Assembly (NCBI RefSeq): GCF_024723735.1
Contig: NZ_JANQDU010000005.1
Coordinates: forward strand, 124,001-188,000
DNA from: Frigidibacter sp. ROC022
GTDB lineage: Bacteria; Pseudomonadota; Alphaproteobacteria; Rhodobacterales; Rhodobacteraceae
Direction: 5' to 3'
DNA length: 64,000 bases
This document shows positions 52,342 through 61,963 of the stretch, piece by piece. Every line of letters begins with the position of its first letter. Position 1 is the first letter of the stretch. The position numbers were made by a program, and so were the translations under genes. Under the pieces are notes generated by a model that worked only from the letters and a program-made list of their open reading frames with translations, was not told where the DNA came from and did not search any database.

Positions 52342-53178
52342 TCAGAGCTCGCCGGCGCCGAATGTGTCGCAGGCCGCGAGGGTCGGGTTGTCGAAACCGC
52401 GGGCAAACCAGCGCTGGCGCTGCTCGGAACTGCCATGGGTGAAACTGTCGGGCATCGGCGCCCGGCCGGCCGCCTTCTGCAAGGTGTCATCGCCGATCTT
52501 CTCGGCCGCGTTCATCGCCTCGGCAATGTCGCCGCCCTGCAGATAGCCCGCGGCCTGTTCCATCGCCGCGAAGATCCCGGCATAGCAGTCGGCCTGCAGC
52601 TCGACCCGCACCGAGATCGCATTCGACTCGGCCTCGCTGCCCGCCTGCCGCGCCTCATTGGCCCGGCTCAGGATACCCAGCTCGTCCTGGACATGATGTC
52701 CGACCTCATGCGCCACCACATAGGCGGCGGCAAAATCGCCGCCGGCGCCGAGCCGTTCCGACAGCGTGGTGAAGAAGCCGGTATCGAGATAGACCTTCTT
52801 GTCGCCCGGGCAATAGAAGGGCCCGGTCGCGCCCGAGGCCAGGCCGCAGGGCGACTGCGCTCCGCCGGAATAGAGCACCAGTGTCGTGGGATTGTAGGGC
52901 CCGCCGACCTCCCGATCGAAAATCCCGCTCCAGACCTCTTCGGTATCGGCCAGGACCACGGCGACGAAATCGCCCTGCTTCCGCTCCGCCGCGGTGATCT
53001 CGCCCGGGGCCCCGGTCTGTCCGCCGGCCTCCTGCAACAGCGGCGTCACGTCGATGCCGAGGAAATAGCCGATCGCCAGCACCGCCAGCAGCCCGACGCC
53101 GCCGATCGCGGCACCGCCCCCGGCGCGGCCGCGTCGATCCTCGATATTGCCGCTCTTGCGACGTCCCTGCCATTTCAT
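52342..53178 (-). CDS. Neutral zinc metallopeptidase-like membrane protein (YpfJ family)
   Basis: 278 residues. One N-terminal membrane span (GVGLLAVLAIGYFLGI) is preceded by the typical MKWQGRRKSGNIEDRRG start. The zinc motif HEVGHH is at 157-162, with a likely third ligand in the acidic stretch RVELQADCYAG. YpfJ-type proteins are annotated metallopeptidases without proven substrates. Three or more cysteines (CGLASG, FYCPG, DCYAG, AACDTF) could form disulfides in the periplasm. Confidence 0.9.
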   Translation of the reverse strand: MKWQGRRKSGNIEDRRGRAGGGAAIGGVGLLAVLAIGYFLGIDVTPLLQEAGGQTGAPGEITAAERKQGDFVAVVLADTEEVWSGIFDREVGGPYNPTTLVLYSGGAQSPCGLASGATGPFYCPGDKKVYLDTGFFTTLSERLGAGGDFAAAYVVAHEVGHHVQDELGILSRANEARQAGSEAESNAISVRVELQADCYAGIFAAMEQAAGYLQGGDIAEAMNAAEKIGDDTLQKAAGRAPMPDSFTHGSSEQRQRWFARGFDNPTLAACDTFGAGEL

Positions 53179-53267
53179 TCGGTCGGTCTCCCGGGCTGAC
53201 GATAGCCCAGCGTCTTAGCAGACGCGCGGACGGCTTGGCCAGAAGACCCGGGGCCGAGGCCGGGAAA

Positions 53268-54386
53268 CTAGAACAGCGACAGCTGATCCCCGGCACGGGC
53301 CGGCGGCGCGAAGAGATCGCAGCGCAGGGGCGGCAGGGGCCGGTCCAGGCCCAGCCGTCTGGCCGCCAGCCGGAAGCGTTGCCCGACCAGTTCGGCATAG
53401 GTCCCCTCGCCCCGCATTCGCTTGCCCCAGTCGGCGGAATAGTCCTGCCCGCCATGCATCTCGCGCAGCTTCGACATCACCCGGTTGAACCGGTCCGGAT
53501 AATGCTCGGCCAGCCAGTCGCGGAACAGCGGCGAGACCTCGCGCGGCAACCGCAGCATGATCCAGCTGGCCGAACGCGCCCCGGCCTCGGCCCCGGCCGC
53601 CAGAATGGCCTCCAGTTCGGGATCGGTCAGCCCCGGGATCACCGGCGCCACCATGACCCGCACCGGGATGCCGGCCTCGGCCAGGCGCCGGATCGTCCGC
53701 AGGCGACGCGCCGGAGCGGGCACACGTGGCTCCATCGTCCTGGCGAGTTTCGGGTCCAGCGTGGTCACCGAGATCCCGACATGCAGCAATCCCTTTGCCG
53801 CCATCGGCGCCAGGAGGTCGAGGTCGCGCTCGATCCCGCTGCCCTTGGTGACGATGCCCAGCGGGTGATTGAAGGCCGAGAGCACCTCGATCAACTCGCG
53901 CATCACCCGATAACGGGTCTCGACCGGCTGGTAGGGATCGGTATAGGTGCCGATCGCCATCACCGCCGGGCGATAGGATTTCGCGCGCAGCTCGCGCTCC
54001 AGCACCGCCCCCGCGCCCGGCCGAGCGATCAGCCGGGTCTCGAAATCGAGCCCCGGCGACAGGTTCAGATAGGCATGGCCGGGCCGCGCGAAGCAGTAGA
54101 TGCATCCGTGTTCGCAACCGCGATAGGGATTGATCGAGCGGTCGAAGGGAATGTCCGGAGAGCTGTTGCGGCTGATGACCGAGCGTGGCCGTTCCAGCCG
54201 CACCTCGGTCCGGATCGGCGGCAGGTCGCCGTCATCACGCGGCCAGCCGTCGTCGGTCATTGCGCGGCTCTGGCCCTCGAACCGGCCCGGATCGTTGGTC
54301 GCCGCGGCGCGGCCCCGGCGCCGGGACGCGGGCAGGACCCGGGTCTCCTCCTCCGGATCGGCAGCGGGCGGGATCGTGGCGGACAT
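53268..54386 (-). CDS. PA0069-family radical SAM protein
   Basis: 372 residues. The cluster motif CEHGCIYC (CxxxCxxC) lies in INPYRGCEHGCIYCFARPGH at about 110, and the later strands ISVTTLDPKL and VMVAPVIPGLTD are typical of the SPL/PA0069 type of radical SAM fold. Members resemble spore-photoproduct lyase and act on unknown substrates. The N-terminal 40 residues are Arg/Ala-rich and may be flexible. Divergent from the corrinoid protein gene, 334 bp away. Confidence 0.88.
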   Translation of the reverse strand: MSATIPPAADPEEETRVLPASRRRGRAAATNDPGRFEGQSRAMTDDGWPRDDGDLPPIRTEVRLERPRSVISRNSSPDIPFDRSINPYRGCEHGCIYCFARPGHAYLNLSPGLDFETRLIARPGAGAVLERELRAKSYRPAVMAIGTYTDPYQPVETRYRVMRELIEVLSAFNHPLGIVTKGSGIERDLDLLAPMAAKGLLHVGISVTTLDPKLARTMEPRVPAPARRLRTIRRLAEAGIPVRVMVAPVIPGLTDPELEAILAAGAEAGARSASWIMLRLPREVSPLFRDWLAEHYPDRFNRVMSKLREMHGGQDYSADWGKRMRGEGTYAELVGQRFRLAARRLGLDRPLPPLRCDLFAPPARAGDQLSLF

Positions 54387-54506
54387 CGGCGGGCCTCTCG
54401 GTCAGGTCATGGGGCAGCGCAGCCCGGACAGAACATAGCATGAACACGCGCCAAGAACCAGCCGCGCCGCCACCGTCTCCGCAACCGGCTTTGAACCGCT
54501 TTACCT

Positions 54507-54546
54507 CGGAAATATCCCGGGGAGCGCGAGGGGCGGCGCCCCTCGC
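54507..54546. repeat. Palindromic intergenic element in the gap before the corrinoid gene
   Basis: The leader CGGAAATATCCCGGGG (54507-54522) is followed by a perfect 9-bp hairpin: GCGAGGGGC (54526-54534), loop GGC, GCCCCTCGC (54538-54546). It sits in the 334-bp gene-free gap 54387-54720, where I otherwise see no reading frame, riboswitch or obvious promoter. The combination resembles REP-like elements I recall as frequent in Rhodobacteraceae. Confidence 0.6.
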
Positions 54547-54720
54547 CCGGTCGGCGCCGGAGGCGGCGAAACCGGACCGCGCGCCCCTGTTTTCGCGCCC
54601 GGGGGCGACCGGTGGACACAGTTCGTCGCTTGCGTCCCCGGCAATGTCGCAATCCTGTTGTGATTGGCCCGCGTTCCGCCTTATCACCCGAGACAGGCAC
54701 GACTTTCCGCGGAGGAACCC

Positions 54721-55419
54721 ATGGCTGACGACGACGAGATCATCCTGAGCGAGCTCAGCGACGACGAGTTGGTCCTGCAGATGCATGACGACCTCTATGA
54801 CGGGATGAAGCCCGAGATCGAGGAAGGCGTGAACATCCTGCTGGAACGCGGCTGGGAACCCTATGAAGTGCTGACCAAGGCGCTGGTCGGCGGGATGACC
54901 ATCGTCGGCAATGATTTCCGCGACGGGATTCTCTTCGTGCCCGAGGTGCTGCTGGCGGCCAATGCGATGAAGGGCGGAATGGCGATCCTGAAGCCGCTTC
55001 TGGCCGAGACCGGGGCGCCGAAGGTCGGCAAGATGGTGATCGGCACCGTCAAGGGCGACATCCATGACATCGGCAAGAACTTGGTCGGCATGATGATGGA
55101 GGGCGCCGGATTCGAGGTGATCGACCTCGGGATCAACAATGCCGCCGACAAGTACATCGAGGCGCTGAAATCGGAAGGGGCCGACATCCTCGGCATGTCG
55201 GCGCTGCTGACCACGACCATGCCCTACATGAAAGTGGTGATCGACTCGCTGGTCGAGATGGGCATTCGCGACGACTATATCGTGCTGGTCGGCGGGGCGC
55301 CGCTGAACGAGGAGTTCGGCAAGGCGATCGGCGCCGACGCCTATTGCCGCGACGCGGCCGTGGCGGTCGAGACCGCCAAGTCCTTCATCGCCCGCAAGCA
55401 CAACCAGATGAAGGCCTGA
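54721..55419 (+). CDS. Corrinoid (B12-binding) protein of a methyltransferase system
   Basis: 232 residues. An N-terminal helical cap (about 10-100) is followed by the Rossmann B12-binding domain. The cobalt ligand motif is GDIHDIGKN with Asp113, His115 and Gly118, followed by the GMSALLTTTM and VLVGGAPL segments of corrinoid proteins such as MtbC/MtmC. Such proteins shuttle a methyl group between a substrate methyltransferase and tetrahydrofolate. GCGGAGGAA precedes the ATG at 54721. No methyltransferase gene is in the window. The next genes encode a small membrane protein and a DUF1638 protein. Confidence 0.9.
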   Translation: MADDDEIILSELSDDELVLQMHDDLYDGMKPEIEEGVNILLERGWEPYEVLTKALVGGMTIVGNDFRDGILFVPEVLLAANAMKGGMAILKPLLAETGAPKVGKMVIGTVKGDIHDIGKNLVGMMMEGAGFEVIDLGINNAADKYIEALKSEGADILGMSALLTTTMPYMKVVIDSLVEMGIRDDYIVLVGGAPLNEEFGKAIGADAYCRDAAVAVETAKSFIARKHNQMKA

Positions 55420-55471
55420 GCCGGACCCGGCCCTTTCGCCGCCGCCGGGCCGCCCCTATCTCTGCGGGTGA

Positions 55472-55660
55472 ATGCCCGAAACCGGAAAGCCCCAGATGCC
55501 GCCCAGCCGCCTTGCCCTGCTCCTTGCCGTCGTGATCCTGGCCGCCGGGCTGACGGTGCTGGGCTTCCGGGCCCTGCCCGCGCCGACGCTGGCCGTCGCG
55601 GTGCCGCTGCTGCTCCTGCTGAGCCTCGTGCTGCGCTGGCTGTTGCGGGACCGGTCATGA
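55472..55660 (+). CDS. Small membrane protein between corrinoid and DUF1638 genes
   Basis: 62 residues with two hydrophobic helices (RLALLLAVVILAAGLTVLGF and APTLAVAVPLLLLLSLVLRW) and a basic tail RDRS. An alternative start at 55496 would shorten it by eight residues. Its stop overlaps the start of the DUF1638 gene (ATGA), so they are translationally coupled. I know no function. Confidence 0.7.
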   Translation: MPETGKPQMPPSRLALLLAVVILAAGLTVLGFRALPAPTLAVAVPLLLLLSLVLRWLLRDRS

Positions 55661-56316
55661 CGCCCCCCCCTGCCTCCCCCCCGGCCGCGCCCGACGACAG
55701 GACGTTGACCGAAACCGGTCTCGCCGCCTCCGGCAAGGGCCGGGTGCTGATCCTGGCCTGCGGAGCGCTGGCGCATGAGATCCTGGCGCTGATCCGGATG
55801 AACGGCTGGGACCATCTGGACCTGACCTGCCTTCCCGCGATCCTGCACAACCGACCCGAGAAGATCACCGCGGCGGTCGAGGCGGCCGTGGCCCGGCACC
55901 GGGCGGGGTATGAACGCATCTTCGTCGCCTATGCCGATTGCGGCACGGGCGGCAAGCTCGCCGCGGCCTGCAAGAGGCTGGGGCTGGAGATGATCGCCGG
56001 GCCGCATTGCTATGCCTTCTACGACGGGCTGGCCGCTTTCGAGGCGCGCGGCGAAGTCACCAGCTTCTACCTCACCGATTTCCTGGCCCGGCAGTTCGAA
56101 ACCTTCGTCTGGAAGCCACTGGGTCTCGACCGCCACCCCGAACTGCTGGAGATGTATTTCGGAAATTACGAGACCCTGGTCTATCTGGCACAGACCGAGG
56201 ACCCGGCGCTGGACGCCAAGGCGCGGAGCTATGCCGAAAGGCTGGGATTGGCCTACGAGCGGCGTTTCACCGGGATGGGCGACCTTGCGACAACGCTGGA
56301 GCGCCTGAGCAGTTGA
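55657..56316 (+). CDS. DUF1638-family protein
   Basis: 219 residues. Conserved-looking segments are VLILACGALAHEILALIR, FVAYADCGTGGKL and GPHCYAFYDGLAAFE, which hold invariant-looking Cys residues in ACG, DCG and HCY, possible metal or cofactor ligands. DUF1638 genes commonly neighbour corrinoid proteins and methyltransferases, as here, so a role in methyl transfer or one-carbon chemistry is likely (inference). Overlaps the small membrane-protein gene by 4 bp. Confidence 0.86.
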   Translation: MTPPPASPPAAPDDRTLTETGLAASGKGRVLILACGALAHEILALIRMNGWDHLDLTCLPAILHNRPEKITAAVEAAVARHRAGYERIFVAYADCGTGGKLAAACKRLGLEMIAGPHCYAFYDGLAAFEARGEVTSFYLTDFLARQFETFVWKPLGLDRHPELLEMYFGNYETLVYLAQTEDPALDAKARSYAERLGLAYERRFTGMGDLATTLERLSS

Positions 56317-56368
56317 ACCCTGCGTTCTCCGGCCGGCGACCGCGGTCCGACCATGCGGGGCCTGCGCC

Positions 56369-57847
56369 TCAGTCGCCCAGGTAGCTGCCGATCGTCGCCG
56401 CGGTGCCCACCGCCCATATCTGCCGGAGCCAGCCGGCGAAGGCCGCCGAGAACCGCGGCGCCTCGGCCAGATCGCCATAGATTTCGCGCAGTTCCAGCCA
56501 TGCCGCCGGCGCGGATTTCGCCCGCTGCGCGGTCTCGGTCAGTTGCGCCCAGTTCGGATCGTTGGGCTCGATCGCCCTGCCGTCCTCGAAATGCCCGGCG
56601 CAGTAGCGGCACCAGAGTGCCGAGACCAGCGCCAGCCCTTCCACCGGGGCGCCCGAAGCCAGACCGTCGGCCACCGAGGGCAGGATGAACTTGGGCTGCC
56701 GGTTGGAACCGTCGAGACAGAGCCTGCGGGTGGTGTCCTCGATCTCGGGATTCGAGAAGCGCGACAGGATCAGGGTCAGATATTCCTCTGGGGTGAATTC
56801 CGGCACCGGCCTGACATGCGGCAGTATCTCGGCCCGCTCGACCCGGTCCAGCAGACCGGCGATCCGCGGGTCGGCCATCGCCTGATGGGCAAATTCGTGC
56901 CCCAGCAGGGCGCCGGCATAGGCGATCACCGCGTGACCACCGTTGAGGATGCGGATCTTCATGCGCTCATAGTCATGGACATCCGAGGTCATCGTGACCC
57001 CGGCCGCCTCGAACTCGGGACGGCCGGCGGTGAAGCTGTCTTCCAGCACCCATTGCCGGAACGGCTCGCAGGTCACCGGCACCGGATCGTCCAGCCCGAA
57101 GCTGGCCGCCATCTCGCGCTCGCGCGGGCCGGTGGCCGGCGTGATCCGGTCAACCATGGCATTCGGAAAGGCCACATTGCCGGCGATCCAGTCCGAAAGC
57201 TGCGGGTCCGACAGCGACGCCAGCCCGACCACCGCGTCGCGGGTCACGCCGCCATTGCCGGGCAGGTTGTCGCAGCTCATCACCGTGAAGGGCGTATGCC
57301 CCGCCGCATGCCGCGCGGCCAGCGCCGCGACGATCGCCCCGAAGGCAGTCGCGGGTTGGTCGGGATTGTGGCCGTCGGCGACGATCTCGGGATGGTCCGG
57401 GTCAAAGCGACCGGTCGCCGGATCGACGAAATAGCCGCCCTCGGTGACGGTCAGCGAGACGATCCGGATCGCCGGATCGCTCAGGGCCGCGATCAGCGGC
57501 GCATTGCCGGGATCGACAGGAAGAAAGTCGGCCATCGCACCAACAACACGCGCAAATCGGCCCTCGGGGCCCCGCTCGATGACCGTCGATAGGCAGTCCT
57601 GCGCCTTCAGCGCCGACCGCATCCTTGCATCGGGTGCCCGGACCCCGGCGCCCAGCAGCGCCCAGTCGTGGTCCCTGCCCTGTCCCATCAGGTCGTCGAG
57701 ATAGACCGCCTGATGGGCCCGATGGAAATTTCCCAGCCCGATATGAACGATGCCCGGCGTCAGTTCGGCCCGGTCATAGCCCGGACCCGCCACGCCTTTC
57801 GGCAGCGCGCCGAGGGCCGCGTTCGAAAGTTTCAGAAGCGGGCTCAT
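56369..57847 (-). CDS. mtlK: Mannitol 2-dehydrogenase family protein
   Basis: 492 residues, long-chain polyol dehydrogenase. The NAD-binding start [19 protein letters not shown] is followed by the catalytic region [17 protein letters not shown] with the active-site Lys, Asn and His. It oxidises D-mannitol to fructose and probably related polyols such as arabitol or sorbitol. Last gene of the polyol operon, overlapping the ATPase gene by 4 bp. Confidence 0.92.
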   Translation of the reverse strand: MSPLLKLSNAALGALPKGVAGPGYDRAELTPGIVHIGLGNFHRAHQAVYLDDLMGQGRDHDWALLGAGVRAPDARMRSALKAQDCLSTVIERGPEGRFARVVGAMADFLPVDPGNAPLIAALSDPAIRIVSLTVTEGGYFVDPATGRFDPDHPEIVADGHNPDQPATAFGAIVAALAARHAAGHTPFTVMSCDNLPGNGGVTRDAVVGLASLSDPQLSDWIAGNVAFPNAMVDRITPATGPREREMAASFGLDDPVPVTCEPFRQWVLEDSFTAGRPEFEAAGVTMTSDVHDYERMKIRILNGGHAVIAYAGALLGHEFAHQAMADPRIAGLLDRVERAEILPHVRPVPEFTPEEYLTLILSRFSNPEIEDTTRRLCLDGSNRQPKFILPSVADGLASGAPVEGLALVSALWCRYCAGHFEDGRAIEPNDPNWAQLTETAQRAKSAPAAWLELREIYGDLAEAPRFSAAFAGWLRQIWAVGTAATIGSYLGD

Positions 57848-58845
57848 CGGATCGCCTGACCACTCTCGTCGAACCTGTGCAGATGCTCGACCATCGGGGT
57901 CAGGCCGATCCTGTCGCCATGGCGGAAGGCAACCTCGCCCCCGGCCCGCACCGTCAAGGTGCCGTGCTGATCGGTCTCGACATACATGAACGTGTCCGAG
58001 CCGAGATGCTCGGCCACCGAGACCCGGCCCTGCATCATGCCGCCATCGGGGGACGGGGTCAGATGTTCGGGCCTGATGCCGATGGTATGGGCGCCTTCCC
58101 TGGCGGCGGCCTCGCCTGTGATGAAATTCATCTTGGGCGAACCGATGAAACCGGCGACGAAGATGTTGTCGGGCCTGCGATAGAGATCCAGCGGGGTGCC
58201 GACCTGCTCGATCCGGCCGGCCTGAAGGACGACGATCTTGTCGGCCATGGTCATCGCCTCGACCTGGTCATGGGTGACGTAGATCATCGTCGTTCCAAGC
58301 TGGTTGTGCAGTTCGGATATCTCCAGCCGCATGTTGACCCGCAGCGCCGCGTCGAGGTTCGACAGCGGCTCGTCGAAGAGAAAGGCCGAGGGCTCGCGCA
58401 CGATGGCACGACCGATCGCGACCCGCTGGCGCTGACCGCCCGACAGTTGCCCCGGCTTCCGGTCTATGTAGGACCCGAGGTTCAGCACCTTGGCGGCGGC
58501 ATCGACCTTGGCATCCTGTTCGGCCTTCGACAGGCCGGCCATCTTCAGCGGGAAGGCGATGTTCTTGCGCACCGACATGTGCGGGTAGAGCGCGTAGCTC
58601 TGGAACACCATCGCAAGGCCACGCTTGGCCGGCGGGGTGTGGCTGGCGTCCTTGCCGTCGATCAGGATCTTGCCCGAGGTGATGTCCTCGAGCCCCGCGA
58701 TCAGCCGCAGCAGGGTGGACTTGCCGCAGCCCGAGGGCCCGACGAAGACCACGAACTCGCCGTCATCCACGGTCAGGTCCAGCGGCGGAATGACCTCGAC
58801 ATCGCCGAAGGCCTTGGTCACCTGTTGAAGCGTGATCTGTCCCAT
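57844..58845 (-). CDS. smoK: Polyol ABC transporter ATP-binding protein
   Basis: 333 residues. Walker [10 protein letters not shown], signature [15 protein letters not shown], Walker [13 protein letters not shown] and H-loop VTHDQ are present, with a MalK-like C-terminal domain. By position between smoG and mtlK it matches SmoK of the R. sphaeroides sorbitol/mannitol importer. It overlaps mtlK by 4 bp and follows smoG after 9 bp. Confidence 0.91.
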   Translation of the reverse strand: MGQITLQQVTKAFGDVEVIPPLDLTVDDGEFVVFVGPSGCGKSTLLRLIAGLEDITSGKILIDGKDASHTPPAKRGLAMVFQSYALYPHMSVRKNIAFPLKMAGLSKAEQDAKVDAAAKVLNLGSYIDRKPGQLSGGQRQRVAIGRAIVREPSAFLFDEPLSNLDAALRVNMRLEISELHNQLGTTMIYVTHDQVEAMTMADKIVVLQAGRIEQVGTPLDLYRRPDNIFVAGFIGSPKMNFITGEAAAREGAHTIGIRPEHLTPSPDGGMMQGRVSVAEHLGSDTFMYVETDQHGTLTVRAGGEVAFRHGDRIGLTPMVEHLHRFDESGQAIR

Positions 58846-58854
58846 GATGACCTC

Positions 58855-59685
58855 TTATTTCACCGCGCCGAACGTCAGGCCGCGGACAAGTTGCTTCTGG
58901 CTGAACCAGCCAAGGATGAGGATCGGCGCGATGGCCAAAGTCGATGCCGCCGAGAGCTTGGCGAAGAACAACCCTTCGGGTGAGGAATAGCTGGCGATGA
59001 AGGCAGTCAGCGGCGCCGCGTTGGTGGTGGTCAGCCGCAGGGTCCAGAACGCCTCGTTCCAGGACAGGATGACGTTGAGCAGCAGGGTCGAGGCGATCCC
59101 CGGGATCGCCATCGGCGTCAGCACATAGCGGATCTCGTTCCAGAGCGAGGCCCCGTCCATCCGCGCCGCTTCCAGGATCTCGCCCGGGATCTCCTTGAAA
59201 TAGGTGTAGAGCATCCAGATGATGATCGGCAGGTTGATCAGCGTCAGCACGATGACCAGGCCCGTGCGGGTGTCGAGCAGCCCGGTCTTGATCCCGATCA
59301 GATAGATCGGCACCAGCACCCCCGTTGCCGGCATCATCTTGGTCGAGAGCATCCACATCAGCACGTCCTTGGTGCGCTTGCCGGGGACGAAGGCCATCGC
59401 CCAGGCTGATGGGATCCCGATGATCAACCCGATCACCGTCGACCCGAGCGACAGGATGACCGAGTTCCAGAAGTGGTGGAGATAGTCCGAGCGTTGCTGG
59501 ACCGTCGCATAGGCCTCGGTCGTCCAGCTCGAGGCCAGGACATGCCAGGGCGTGCCGATCGCGTCGGCCTCGGTCTTGAACGACAGCAGGACGGTCCAGA
59601 GGATCGGAAAGAAGATCACCAGTCCGACGACCCAGGCCAGAACGGTGACGGTGGCCTTCCGCTGCGGTGTGACGGCACGAGCCAT
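58855..59685 (-). CDS. smoG: Polyol ABC transporter permease (MalG type)
   Basis: 276 residues, six predicted helices. The EAA loop is EILEAARMDGASLWNEIRYV, and the C-terminus LVRGLTFGAVK is typical of MalG-type permeases. The third gene of the smo transporter, 9 bp before smoK and 3 bp after smoF. Confidence 0.91.
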   Translation of the reverse strand: MARAVTPQRKATVTVLAWVVGLVIFFPILWTVLLSFKTEADAIGTPWHVLASSWTTEAYATVQQRSDYLHHFWNSVILSLGSTVIGLIIGIPSAWAMAFVPGKRTKDVLMWMLSTKMMPATGVLVPIYLIGIKTGLLDTRTGLVIVLTLINLPIIIWMLYTYFKEIPGEILEAARMDGASLWNEIRYVLTPMAIPGIASTLLLNVILSWNEAFWTLRLTTTNAAPLTAFIASYSSPEGLFFAKLSAASTLAIAPILILGWFSQKQLVRGLTFGAVK

Positions 59686-59688
59686 GGC

Positions 59689-60558
59689 TCAGCTCTCCAG
59701 GTTCTTGCCGATCATCCGCATCAGGAAGATGGCAACGATATTGGCAAGGATGATTGCGATGACACCGCCGGCAGCCGCGCCGCCGACATCCTGCTGCGTG
59801 GTGGTGACGGCGATCAGATAGGGCAGGTTCATCGACTGGGTGCCGGGGCCGCCGTTGGTGGTGACCAGGATCTCGGCATAGATGCCCAGCAGGAAGATCG
59901 TCTGGATCAGGATCACCACGGTGATCGAGCGGGTCATGTGCGGCAGGATGATGTAGAAGAAGCGGGCACCAAAGCCGGCGCCGTCCATCTCCGAAGCCTC
60001 GATCTGCTCGCGGTCCAGCGATTGCAGCGCGGTCAGCAGGATCAGCGTGGCGAAGGGCAGCCAGGCCCAGGCGACGATCCCGACGATCGAGGACAGGGGA
60101 TGGTGGCCTAGGAAGTCGATCGGTTGTAGCCCGACCGCTTGCGCCGCATGGGCGAAGAGCCCGTTGACCGGGTTCATGAACATGTTCTTCCAGACCAGCG
60201 CCGAGACCGTGGGCATGACGAAGAACGGTGCGATCACCAGCACCCGCACAATGCCCTGGCCCCAGAAGGGCTGGTCCAGCAGCAGCGCCAGAAGGATGCC
60301 GCCGACCACGGTGATGATCAGCACGCCGATCACCAGCACCAGCGTATTCTGGAACGCCGCCGCGAAGGCCGGATCGGTGAGGAAGTAGTAGTAGTTGTTC
60401 CAGCCGGCCCAGCCCTGACGGTCGGGATAGTTCAGGTTGTAGCGGCGGAACGAGAAGTACAGCGTCATTGCCAGCGGCACGACCATCCAGAGCAGCAGGA
60501 CGATGATCGCGGGCATCGACATCCAGCGGGCTAGTCGGCGGGATTGGGCGGTGGCCAT
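59689..60558 (-). CDS. smoF: Polyol ABC transporter permease (MalF type)
   Basis: 289 residues with six predicted helices (MPAIIVLLLWMVVPLAMTLY is the first). The EAA loop is EQIEASEMDGAGFGARFFYI. The ATG at 60558 gives a normal-length permease; the frame stays open far upstream into smoE but those residues are not membrane-like. It follows smoE after an 83-bp gap that contains a strong hairpin. Confidence 0.9.
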   Translation of the reverse strand: MATAQSRRLARWMSMPAIIVLLLWMVVPLAMTLYFSFRRYNLNYPDRQGWAGWNNYYYFLTDPAFAAAFQNTLVLVIGVLIITVVGGILLALLLDQPFWGQGIVRVLVIAPFFVMPTVSALVWKNMFMNPVNGLFAHAAQAVGLQPIDFLGHHPLSSIVGIVAWAWLPFATLILLTALQSLDREQIEASEMDGAGFGARFFYIILPHMTRSITVVILIQTIFLLGIYAEILVTTNGGPGTQSMNLPYLIAVTTTQQDVGGAAAGGVIAIILANIVAIFLMRMIGKNLES

Positions 60559-60594
60559 GGCTGCGCTCCGGATGACGGGAATAGGTATCGAGGG

Positions 60595-60623
60595 GGGCGG
60601 GGCCGGTTCACGCGGCCCCGTCC
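60595..60623 (-). terminator. Intercistronic hairpin between smoE and smoF
   Basis: GGGCGGGGCCG (60595-60605) pairs with CGGCCCCGTCC (60613-60623) over 11 bp including one G-U, with loop GTTCACG. No T-tract follows on the reverse strand, so it probably stabilises the smoE message or partially terminates rather than ending transcription. Confidence 0.65.
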
Positions 60624-60641
60624 GTCTCTTGTGTCTGCGAC

Positions 60642-61949
60642 CTAGTTGTAGCCGGCCTTGCGCATCTCGCGGGCGGTCAGGTCCTGCGCCGCCTGCAGCG
60701 CCTCGTCCGCGGTCATCGAACCGGCCAGCGCCGCCGAGAACTGCTGACCGACGGCGGTGCCGATGGCCTGGAACTCGGGGATCGCGGCGAACTGCACGCC
60801 GGTATACGGCGCCGGGTTCACCGTCGGGTTCTGCGGATCGGCCGAGTTGATGCTTTGCAGCGTCATCGCGGCAAAGGGCACCTTCTGGTACTCGGGGTTC
60901 TCGTAGAGCGAGGTACGGGTGCCCGGGGGCACATTGGCCCAGCCCTCTTTCGAGGCGACCAGCGCGGTGTATTCCTTCGAGGTCGCCCATTCGACGAATG
61001 TCTTGGCGGCGGCTTCCTTCTGGGTGCCCGCCGGAATGGCCAGCGACCAGGCCCAGAGCCAGTTGCCACGCTTGCCAAGGCCGTTGTCCGGCGCCAGGGC
61101 AAAGCCGACATGCTCGGCCACGGTGGAATCGTCGCCGGTCACGAAGGAGGCCGCCACGGTGGCGTCGATCCACATCCCGCACTTGCCCTGCTGGAACAGC
61201 GCCAGGTTCTCATTGAACCCGTTCGACGACGCACCCGGCGGACCGTAGTTCGTCATCAGGTCCAGATAGTCGGTCAGCGCCGCTTTCCACTCCGGCCCGT
61301 CGAAGGTCGGGTTCCAGTCCATGTCGAACCACTGCGCGCCATAGCTGTTCGCCATCGCCGTCAGGAAGGCCATGTTCTCGCCCCAGCCGGCCTTGCCGCG
61401 CAGGCAGATGCCGTAGATGCCGGCCTCCTTGTCGGTCATTGCGGCGGCGGCGGCCTTGATGTCATCCCAGGTCGGGGCCTCTGGCATCGAGAGCCCGGCC
61501 TTCTCCATGAGGTCCGTGCGATACATGACCATCGAGCTCTCGCCATAGAACGGCGCGGCATAGAGCTCTCCATCGACGGTCAGGCCGCCCTTGATGGCCG
61601 GCAGCAGGTCGTCGGCGTCCCATTCGGCAGGCATGTCGTTCAGCGAGACCAGCCAGCCCTGCTTGCCCCAGATCGGGACCTCGTAGGTGCCGATGGTCAT
61701 CACGTCGAACTGTCCGCCCTTGGTGGCGATATCGGTGGTTACCCGCTGGCGAAGCTCATTCTCTTCGAGCGTCACCCATTTCACCTCGATGTCGGGATGC
61801 TGGGCGTTGAACTCGCCCATCAGGCTTTGCATCCGGATCATGTCGCCGTTGTTCACGGTCGCGACGGTGATCGTCTCGGCTGTCACGGCGGCGGTGGACA
61901 GGGCCACAACCGCACACGCCCCGAACAGGGCGCGAGCTGTATTCGTCAT
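60642..61949 (-). CDS. smoE: Polyol ABC transporter, periplasmic binding protein
   Basis: 435 residues with a signal peptide (ARALFGACAVVALSTAAVTA). Family 1 solute-binding protein (EFNAQHPDIEVKWVTLEENE, FYGESSMVMYRTDLMEKAGL, GNWLWAWSLAIPAGTQKEAA). It should bind mannitol or sorbitol. The AGGA site lies before the ATG at 61949; an in-frame start 13 codons earlier runs through the operator repeats. First structural gene of the operon. Confidence 0.9.
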   Translation of the reverse strand: MTNTARALFGACAVVALSTAAVTAETITVATVNNGDMIRMQSLMGEFNAQHPDIEVKWVTLEENELRQRVTTDIATKGGQFDVMTIGTYEVPIWGKQGWLVSLNDMPAEWDADDLLPAIKGGLTVDGELYAAPFYGESSMVMYRTDLMEKAGLSMPEAPTWDDIKAAAAAMTDKEAGIYGICLRGKAGWGENMAFLTAMANSYGAQWFDMDWNPTFDGPEWKAALTDYLDLMTNYGPPGASSNGFNENLALFQQGKCGMWIDATVAASFVTGDDSTVAEHVGFALAPDNGLGKRGNWLWAWSLAIPAGTQKEAAAKTFVEWATSKEYTALVASKEGWANVPPGTRTSLYENPEYQKVPFAAMTLQSINSADPQNPTVNPAPYTGVQFAAIPEFQAIGTAVGQQFSAALAGSMTADEALQAAQDLTAREMRKAGYN

Positions 61950-61963
61950 CGGTATCCTCCCAG

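Noticed and set aside
54387-54720. Possible cobalamin riboswitch before the corrinoid protein gene
   Set aside because: No B12-box-like conserved sequence is visible; the only strong structure is the REP-like palindrome.
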